A stretch of DNA of 6,227 nt. It comes from Acidimicrobiia bacterium. GTDB taxonomy: Bacteria; Actinomycetota; Acidimicrobiia; Spongiisociales; ZC4RG35. Of this stretch, positions 1-5,414 are shown in pieces. Numbering within the stretch: the first letter of the stretch is position 1; each line of letters opens with the position of its first letter. Position numbers and translations under genes: made by a program. The stretch spans positions 1-6,227 of the forward strand of contig JAICND010000100.1 in assembly GCA_025929005.1 (NCBI GenBank), given 5' to 3'. Below the pieces are notes generated by a model. That model ran no database searches. It saw only the letters and a program-made list of their open reading frames with translations, and was not told where the DNA came from.

Positions 1-435
1 AATCTGAAAAATGAACTCGTGGGTCGGGTGTTGGCCGAGAATCCCGTATCTCCGTATCCGGGCTCCCTAGTTCTCATTCGCCACCTTCTCGATCTTGGAG
101 TCCAGATCGCGGTGGTGACGTCGTCGGCCAACGCCAGGGCGGTGCTGGCTGCCGCGGGTCTCGACGACTTCTTCGCCGTTCGGGTCGATGGCGAGGTCGC
201 TGCGTCTCTGGGTCTGCGGGGCAAACCCTATCCGGACCCGTATCTCGAGGCGGCCCACCGGCTCGGTGTGATGCCCGACTCGGCAGTTGTGATCGAAGAC
301 GCCACCAGTGGGGTAGCTGCTGGCCGGGCCGGCGCCTTCGGCCTGGTGATTGGCGTTGCCCGTCACGACAACGCTTCGGAGCTCTTGGCGGCGGGTGCCG
401 ATCTCGTGGTCGGCGACCTGGGCGAGTTGGTGTGA
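1..435 (+). CDS. HAD-family hydrolase, beta-phosphoglucomutase-like (5' truncated by window edge)
   Basis: The reading frame is open to the first base, so this is the C-terminal 144 residues; roughly the first 80-90, with the nucleophilic Asp and most of the cap domain, lie outside. Visible HAD features, in fragment numbering: KNEL at 3-6, typical of the end of the beta-phosphoglucomutase cap; motif II in VTSSANA at about 39-45; the motif III Lys in RGKPYPDPY (Lys75); and motif IV IEDATSGVAAG at about 98-108 with the Glu-Asp pair. The C-terminal ADLVVGDLGELV is typical of actinobacterial members. The family converts beta-glucose 1-phosphate to glucose 6-phosphate in the cytosol, though related HAD enzymes are phosphatases. 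The GH65 gene starts 24 bases downstream on the same strand, which supports the mutase reading. The in-frame GTG at 19 is internal, not the start. Family is confident; exact substrate is inferred from context. Confidence 0.88.
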   Translation, partial: NLKNELVGRVLAENPVSPYPGSLVLIRHLLDLGVQIAVVTSSANARAVLAAAGLDDFFAVRVDGEVAASLGLRGKPYPDPYLEAAHRLGVMPDSAVVIEDATSGVAAGRAGAFGLVIGVARHDNASELLAAGADLVVGDLGELV

Positions 436-448
436 CCCCTTCTTGCTT

Positions 449-452
449 AGGA
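449..452 (+). promoter_or_regulatory. Ribosome binding site of the GH65 gene
   Basis: AGGA lies 7 bases before the GTG at 460 in the 24-base gap after the HAD stop. It fixes the GH65 start at this GTG, which also leaves the usual short lead before the conserved ESLFSLSNGWLGVRG block. Confidence 0.6.
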
Positions 453-459
453 TCGACCG

Positions 460-2688
460 GTGACCCCACCCGACGAACCGCGATATGGCACCGACCCGTC
501 CGCGCTTCGGGTGAGTGGCGTCGATCCTGACAGGGCCGGCCAGGAAGAGTCGCTGTTCTCACTTTCCAATGGCTGGCTTGGGGTCAGGGGGGTATGGGAG
601 CAGGGTCGTCCCGTGTATGAACCCGGCGTCCTCGTCAACGGATTTCACGAAACATGGCCAATCACGTATCCGGAGGGTGCTTTCGGATACGCCACGGCCG
701 GTCAGACCATCGTGTACCTGCCGGATCCGAGCGGGTTGCGAATATCGATCGACGGGAGAGCGCTCGACCTGATCGATGCAGTGGTTGAGCGAAAACTCGA
801 CTTCTCGACGGGCCTTCTCGAGACCAATGCCCGTTGGCCGGATGTCTCGGTGCGCTGGCGGAAATTGGTTTCCCTTGTTTACCCCAACCTGATGGCGGCC
901 ACGATCCAAGTAACAGCACAACGGTCGATGTCGGTGAGCGTTGAATCGACCTGGGATCGGCAAAACAGCGTAGGGGCGGTGGAATTCGACCCTCGTAGGG
1001 CCGCCACCACGCACAACGATGCCCTGGTGGAAAGCTCGATCGCCCGGATCGAAGGCACCATGGGGTTCGCGGTCACATACCGGACGCCTGGCTCCCAAAT
1101 GACGATCACGTGTGAGTGTCGGCATCGAGCTGACCCGGAACTTCAGGTCGAAGCCAACGGCACCAGGACCGTTTTTCGAGCTGACGTAGTCGCCCAACAA
1201 ACCATCGCCATTGAGAAGCGCACCAGCTATGGGGAAGGCGACAACGCCGGGTCCGACTTGAGCTTTGACGACCTGGCAAGGGCGCAGGCCGACCACCTCG
1301 ACCGATTCTGGGCGCAGCATCGCATCACGATCGATTCTGACCCGATACTTCAGCAAGCGATCAACTGGATCGTATTTGAGCTACATCAGGCGAGTGCGCT
1401 CGTCGATGAGTGCGGGGTTCCCGCCAAGGGTCTGTCTGGCCAGGCGTATGAAGGTCATGTCTTCTGGGACATGGATGTCTTCATGCTCCCTTTCGTGGCG
1501 CACACCGATCCCACGACCGCGGCTCGCCTCATCCGGTACAGGCACTCCATGTTGCCTCAGGCTCGTAGCCGGGCGCGCCAGCTCGACTTGAAGGGCGCCC
1601 TCTTTCCGTGGCGGACCATCACCGGGGAAGAAGCCTCGGCCTATTACGAAGCGGGCACCGCCCAGTACCACATCGATGCCGCCGTGACTTTGGGTTTGGC
1701 GGCTTATGTTGATGCGACCGGCGATCGCAGCCTGCTGTGGGAGGTTGGCGTTGAGATCGCTGTGGAAACGGCACGGATGTGGTGTGACCTCGGTTTCTTC
1801 GGCTCCGATGGCCTATTTCACATCCACATGGTGACGGGGCCCGATGAGTACACGGCCCTTGTCGACGACAACACCTACACCAACCTGATGGCCCGCTTCA
1901 ACCTGCAGCGGGCGGTGGAGTGGCTGACTTCCATGCAAGAGGGGGCCGCCGACCTGTACCGGGAGCTCGTCGCCCGGCTGGGTGTTGACGACCGCGAAGT
2001 CGAGGAATGGCGTAGGGCCGCCGCCGCTATGTATGTCGGGTTCGACGAAACCTTGGGTATTCATGCCCAGGACGCCCGCTTTCTCGAGCGGGAGCCGTGG
2101 GACTGGGACACACCTCGTGATCGGTATCCGTTGCTTCTGCATTTCCATCCCCTGGTGATCTACCGGCATCAGGTCCTCAAACAAGCGGACGTAGTGATGG
2201 CAATCTTCAACCTTCCCGACCAGTTCACACCCGAGGTCGCCCGAGCCGACTTCGACTTCTACGACCCCATCACCACCGGCGACTCGTCTCTCTCGCCGCC
2301 CGTGCAGGCAGCTGTGGCGGCGAGGGTCGGGCACCTGGATCGGGCAGTCACATTGTTTCGACGCGCTGCCCTGACCGACCTGGATGATCTCGCCGGCAAC
2401 ACCGATAACGGGCTCCATCTGGCCGCGGCCGGTGGCGTGTGGCTGGCGCTGGTAAAAGGCTTTGGTGGATTTCGCCGGAACGAGGGGTGGGTTGTCATCG
2501 ACCCGCGAGTTCCACCGGAGTGGGGGTCGCTTGCTTTTTCGGTCCGGGTCGACGGTTCACTGCTCACGATCCGGGCTGCAACCGATGCAGTCACCCTGGT
2601 TCGACCTGACGGCAAACCGCTCGTCGCAGAAGTCTTCGGGCAGAAGGTCACCGTCGCCGCGCAACCCATCACCATCAACCAGCAGTGA
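460..2688 (+). CDS. Glycoside hydrolase family 65 protein (alpha-glucoside phosphorylase or hydrolase)
   Basis: At 742 residues this is full length for GH65, whose members act on alpha-linked glucosides such as maltose, trehalose or kojibiose, mostly by inverting phosphorolysis. Domains by position: N-terminal beta-sandwich about 20-280 (opening with the family block ESLFSLSNGWLGVRG at 30-44), a helical linker, the (alpha/alpha)6 catalytic barrel about 295-680, and a small C-terminal beta-sheet. GHVFWDMDVFMLPF at 332-345 matches the donor-glucose-binding block. VTGPDEYT at 458-465 carries the general acid, Glu463 (codon 1846-1848). KQADVV is at 574-579. The TTGDSSLS block at 605-612 has Gly607 where classical phosphorylases commonly have His in a HxSSLS loop that contacts phosphate, so phosphorolysis is not certain. 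No signal peptide is visible, so it is probably cytosolic. The upstream beta-phosphoglucomutase-like gene would handle beta-glucose 1-phosphate. The exact disaccharide cannot be told. Confidence 0.93.
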   Translation: MTPPDEPRYGTDPSALRVSGVDPDRAGQEESLFSLSNGWLGVRGVWEQGRPVYEPGVLVNGFHETWPITYPEGAFGYATAGQTIVYLPDPSGLRISIDGRALDLIDAVVERKLDFSTGLLETNARWPDVSVRWRKLVSLVYPNLMAATIQVTAQRSMSVSVESTWDRQNSVGAVEFDPRRAATTHNDALVESSIARIEGTMGFAVTYRTPGSQMTITCECRHRADPELQVEANGTRTVFRADVVAQQTIAIEKRTSYGEGDNAGSDLSFDDLARAQADHLDRFWAQHRITIDSDPILQQAINWIVFELHQASALVDECGVPAKGLSGQAYEGHVFWDMDVFMLPFVAHTDPTTAARLIRYRHSMLPQARSRARQLDLKGALFPWRTITGEEASAYYEAGTAQYHIDAAVTLGLAAYVDATGDRSLLWEVGVEIAVETARMWCDLGFFGSDGLFHIHMVTGPDEYTALVDDNTYTNLMARFNLQRAVEWLTSMQEGAADLYRELVARLGVDDREVEEWRRAAAAMYVGFDETLGIHAQDARFLEREPWDWDTPRDRYPLLLHFHPLVIYRHQVLKQADVVMAIFNLPDQFTPEVARADFDFYDPITTGDSSLSPPVQAAVAARVGHLDRAVTLFRRAALTDLDDLAGNTDNGLHLAAAGGVWLALVKGFGGFRRNEGWVVIDPRVPPEWGSLAFSVRVDGSLLTIRAATDAVTLVRPDGKPLVAEVFGQKVTVAAQPITINQQ

Positions 2689-3083
2689 CTCCGATCGACG
2701 CATTGCTCGGGCTTGTCGGGAGGCAGATCGGTCTCAGCGACTGGCTGGTGATCGATCTGGATCGCCTCGATCTTTATGCGAGGGCGGTGGGACCGCAGCC
2801 AGTTGACCCGGTGCCTCCCTTTCTTCTGCTCTCTCTCCTCCCCCACCTGTTGGCACGCGTGTCATTGCCAGCAGGGAATCCCAGGGCCACAATCAACTAC
2901 GGACTCGACCGGGTGGAAGCAAGGGCGAGTGTCGCTGCGGGCGAGCGAGTTAGGGCTCGGGCGTTTCTCGACGGGGTGGAAGCGATCGGCGAGTCGGTTC
3001 AGATGCGCCGAAGAGCGATTGTCGAGAAGGAAACAGGCGAGCCCGCGCTTGAGGCAATCACAATCACGAGGCTGGTCTATTGA
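2685..3083 (+). CDS. MaoC-like hot-dog fold protein lacking the hydratase active-site segment
   Basis: This 132-residue protein starts at a GTG overlapping the GH65 stop (GTGA, 4 bases). There is no clear Shine-Dalgarno, so translation is probably coupled to GH65. It resembles NodN/MaoC-type enoyl-CoA hydratases along its length: GRQIGLSDWLVIDLDRLDLYA at 12-32 (the GxxxGxSDW start), PPFLLLSLLPHLL at 44-56 (the helix usually reading HGFLTLSLLP), INYGLDRVEA at 70-79 (the NYGLNKVRF strand), VAAGERVRARAFLDGVE at 83-99, and a closing EPALEAITITRLVY. Normal relatives have about 150 residues with a D-x-x-x-I-H-x-D stretch between the first and second blocks. Here it is replaced by AVGPQPVDPV, with no catalytic Asp/His. 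I infer that it is not an ordinary hydratase; a binding or structural role, or gene decay, are possible. The frame is intact from the coupled start to the stop and the rest is well conserved. Confidence 0.75.
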   Translation: MTPIDALLGLVGRQIGLSDWLVIDLDRLDLYARAVGPQPVDPVPPFLLLSLLPHLLARVSLPAGNPRATINYGLDRVEARASVAAGERVRARAFLDGVEAIGESVQMRRRAIVEKETGEPALEAITITRLVY

Positions 3084-3086
3084 TCG

Positions 3087-3797
3087 TCACCGGCTGAGGC
3101 TGCGACCGCCACCTATGACGATTACCTCGCCGGTTATATACGAGGATGCATCGGTCGCCAGAAACGCCACCAGCTCGGCGACTTCCTCCGGCTCACCCAT
3201 CCGATCGGCGGGGATGGCTGCGATCATCCGGGTCCGGACATCGTCGGGTATGCCCATGGCCATCTCGGTGGCAATGAGGCCGGGGGCGACCGCGTTGACG
3301 CGGATGGCTGGCGCCAGCTGCAAGGCGAGTGCCCTCGTGAGTCCGACCAGACCGCCTTTCGACATGGAGTAGTTGAACTGGCCGAAGTTCCCGAGGTAAG
3401 CCCGTGAGGAGACGTTGATGATGCTGGCACGACCCATCATCGGTACCAGGGCGAGTGTGAGCCGATAGGCGGCTCCCAGGTTCACATCGAGTACCGCCTT
3501 GAAGTCGTCGTTGCTGAGATTCACCAGTCTGCTGTCGCGGGTGATACCGGCGTTGTTGACGAGAACCTGCACATCACCGAATTTGCGGACGGCTGCAGCT
3601 ACCGCCTCAACCCCGCCGATGGTCGTGAGGTCGGCTTGCACGGGATGCATGGTCAACCCTTCCTGGTCCAGCATCGCCACCGACTCTTCGAGGCGGGATG
3701 ACACGTCGACGGCAACAAGGTCGTGCCCGGCCTGGCCGAGCCGGCGACACAGCGCCCGACCGATTCCTCCCGCCGCTCCGGTGACCACCGCGGTCAC
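3087..3797 (-). CDS. FabG-like short-chain dehydrogenase/reductase (3-hydroxyacyl-CoA dehydrogenase type)
   Basis: This is a complete classical SDR of 236 residues. The cofactor motif TGAAGGIG is at 6-13, an acidic residue closes the second strand (Asp31), ADL is at 55-57 and NNAG at 81-84. The catalytic tetrad is Asn106, Ser130, Tyr143 (in NYSMSK) and Lys147, followed by the PG motif at 172-173 and a C-terminal TGEVIVIGGG typical of FabG. Asp31 favours NAD(H), which suits oxidation of a hydroxyacyl-CoA rather than NADPH-dependent fatty-acid synthesis; this is inference. The GTG start overlaps the upstream stop by 4 bases (GTGA), and AAGG lies 7 bases before it (3805-3808). It is the last gene of the minus-strand operon, after a degenerate SDR, a CoA-transferase and a thiolase. 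The likely role is to oxidise a 3-hydroxyacyl-CoA to the 3-oxoacyl-CoA for the thiolase. A role as 3-oxoacyl-ACP reductase cannot be excluded. Confidence 0.92.
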   Translation of the reverse strand: MTAVVTGAAGGIGRALCRRLGQAGHDLVAVDVSSRLEESVAMLDQEGLTMHPVQADLTTIGGVEAVAAAVRKFGDVQVLVNNAGITRDSRLVNLSNDDFKAVLDVNLGAAYRLTLALVPMMGRASIINVSSRAYLGNFGQFNYSMSKGGLVGLTRALALQLAPAIRVNAVAPGLIATEMAMGIPDDVRTRMIAAIPADRMGEPEEVAELVAFLATDASSYITGEVIVIGGGRSLSR

Positions 3798-4234
3798 GGC
3801 AACGCCTTGCCGAGGTGTTCCGATCCGAGGTGAATCAGTTCGCCGGTTGGCAACTCACCGTCCATGAGGATGCCACACCAGCGGGCGATGAGGGACGGTT
3901 CGGTGTCGTCTTCCCGAGCGATGACGTTGACCGCTACACCCGCCTTCCGGTGTTCGAGCGCGGCGGTTCGGGTTGCGGAGAGGAGCCCCATTGCGACCAT
4001 CGCCCTGGGGGGGCCGTTTCTGCCTAGGAGATCGTCATTGTGGACCACGAAAACGACTGCTAGTCCGTTGGCAAGCGACTGCTGGGTGAGGTTGAACGCA
4101 TCGGTGAGTTCGGCCGCGACTTCGCTCCACGCCTCCCCTGTCTGGTCGTCGGCGACAAACACCAACCCAGACGTCTCGTCGCGCCACGCCTCCAGCAGGG
4201 CGGCCAGTTGAGGCGAGGCACATCGAAGCGTCAC
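3794..4234 (-). CDS. Short degenerate SDR-like protein (probable pseudoenzyme partner of the adjacent SDR)
   Basis: This 146-residue protein has no obvious family at first sight, but its residues 59-106 align without gaps to residues 124-170 of the neighbouring SDR up to the catalytic lysine: LLGRNGPPRAMVAMGLLSATR against YLGNFGQFNYSMSKGGLVGLTR, then GVAVNVIA against IRVNAVA, and a closing PTGELIHLGSE against ITGEVIVIGGG. At the catalytic positions Ser is His65, Tyr is Ala78 and Lys is Met82, and the Asn position is also lost. No TGxxxGxG motif exists, and the first half of the Rossmann fold is shortened to about 55 residues. It therefore should neither bind NAD in the usual way nor catalyse. 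It begins at a GTG 4 bases after the CoA-transferase stop and ends in a 4-base overlap with the active SDR, so equal co-expression and a heteromeric complex are plausible, as in BbsC/BbsD. Function is inferred. Confidence 0.72.
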   Translation of the reverse strand: MTLRCASPQLAALLEAWRDETSGLVFVADDQTGEAWSEVAAELTDAFNLTQQSLANGLAVVFVVHNDDLLGRNGPPRAMVAMGLLSATRTAALEHRKAGVAVNVIAREDDTEPSLIARWCGILMDGELPTGELIHLGSEHLGKALP

Positions 4235-4238
4235 AGCT

Positions 4239-5414
4239 TCAACCTACGAGAAGCGCGCCATCGGAGATCATGCGCTCAAGACGCGAACCCGCTACTCCAA
4301 GCTCGGCTGCTATCGCGGCAGTGTGCTCGCCTAGAGCGGGCGGCGGGCGGTCGGCCATGAGCACGGACCCTTCCGATCGAAGCGGCGAGCCCTGGGTTGT
4401 CATTCCCTCACGGGTCAACACCATCTGGTTGTGGATGACCTGTGGATCGCTGAATACTTGAGGGAGGGTGAGTATCCGCCCCACCGGAAGTCCGGCGCCA
4501 CCGAGCAGCTCCATCCAGTGATCGGTGGGTTTGACGGCGAGAACCTCTTGGATCAGAAACGCCAGTTCGTTGCGATGGACCACTCTCGCCTCGTTGGAGG
4601 AGAAGCGTTCATCGCTCAGAAGCTTCTGCAGGTCGAGAAGCTCACAGGCCCTGACAAAGTGACGATCGGAAACGATGGCCAGGTTCAGGTGACCGTCGGA
4701 GGTGGCGAAAGTCTGATTAGGAGCCGTGACCGGTGAAGCGGTGCCGGTTCTAGGAGGCTGGTCGCCAGTCGCAAAGTAGAGAGCGTTCCATCCGGACTGA
4801 ACCCCGATCAGCCCGTCACGCAAGGAGGTCTCCACGAGACGACCCTGACCTGTGACACCTCGAGAAGTCAGAGCCGCGGCGACGAGCAAGGCGGCATTGG
4901 TCCCGGCGACGAAGTCGGCGATGGTGGTCGCGGTCTTCTGTGGCTCCCCATTAGGCTCGCCACCGATCGACATCATCCCGGACTCTCCCTGGAAGACGAG
5001 ATCGATGCCCGACCTATCCGCATACGGCCCGCTGGTTCCGAACGCTGAAATCACGCCATAAACAAGACCGTGGTTTCTCTCGGCGAGTCCCTCGTAGTCC
5101 AAACCCATCCGTTCCATCGCCCCGCGCCGCAGGTTGTGGATCACCACATCAGACGACCGCGCCAGCTCCCACAGCAGATGACGGGCGTCGGGATGCTTGG
5201 GGTCGGCGGCGAAGCTCCGTTTGCCTCGGTTGATGGCGCGGTAGAAAACGCTCATTCCGGCGACGAAAGGTCCGATGTGGCGAGCCAGGTCGCCATCGGG
5301 AGGTTCCACTTTGATCACATCGGCGCCGAGATCGGCCAGGAGCATCCCGCAATAGGGGGCTGCCACCAGGTTCCCGAACTCGAGCACGCGTACCCCGGCC
5401 AGGGGTCCGCTCAT
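4239..5414 (-). CDS. CaiB/BaiF family (class III) acyl-CoA transferase
   Basis: This 391-residue protein has the family's usual length. It opens with PLAGVRVLEFGNLVAAPYCGMLLADLGADVIKVEPPDGD (4-42), followed by RAINRGKRS at 59-67, HNLRRGAMERMGLDY at 93-107 and SAFGTSGPYADRSGIDLVFQGESGMMS at 123-149. Asp167 in TIADFVAG is the expected catalytic Asp that forms the mixed anhydride and aspartyl-CoA thioester (Asp169 in formyl-CoA transferase; codon 4914-4916). TGQGRLVETSL at 188-198 is the next conserved block. Class III enzymes move CoA from an acyl-CoA such as succinyl-CoA to a free carboxylic acid; neither partner can be read here. The family also holds alpha-methylacyl-CoA racemases, but the central blocks fit transferases better. 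I chose ATG at 5414, overlapping the thiolase stop as ATGA with GGAG 5 bases upstream, over an in-frame start 45 bases earlier, because the conserved domain begins just after it. Confidence 0.93.
   Translation of the reverse strand: MSGPLAGVRVLEFGNLVAAPYCGMLLADLGADVIKVEPPDGDLARHIGPFVAGMSVFYRAINRGKRSFAADPKHPDARHLLWELARSSDVVIHNLRRGAMERMGLDYEGLAERNHGLVYGVISAFGTSGPYADRSGIDLVFQGESGMMSIGGEPNGEPQKTATTIADFVAGTNAALLVAAALTSRGVTGQGRLVETSLRDGLIGVQSGWNALYFATGDQPPRTGTASPVTAPNQTFATSDGHLNLAIVSDRHFVRACELLDLQKLLSDERFSSNEARVVHRNELAFLIQEVLAVKPTDHWMELLGGAGLPVGRILTLPQVFSDPQVIHNQMVLTREGMTTQGSPLRSEGSVLMADRPPPALGEHTAAIAAELGVAGSRLERMISDGALLVG

Noticed and set aside
559..1356. Long open frame of about 265 codons on the minus strand opposite GH65
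   Set aside because: It is opposite a well-conserved GH65 domain, has no recognisable motif and is rich in Arg, Pro and Gly, as expected of an antisense shadow in GC-rich DNA.
2072..2094. CCCGCT/AGCGGG stem as a regulatory hairpin
   Set aside because: A short 6-base stem in the middle of the GH65 coding region with no nearby start, stop or T-run.
1813..2418. Open frame of about 200 codons on the minus strand opposite the GH65 catalytic domain
   Set aside because: It lies opposite the GPDEYT region and shows no domain pattern. It is best explained by GC-rich codon bias of the real gene.
3089..3134. ACCGGC ... GCCGGT inverted repeat as a terminator between the convergent operons
   Set aside because: Only 6 bases per arm with a loop of over 30 bases, no T-run, and it lies inside the SDR coding region.
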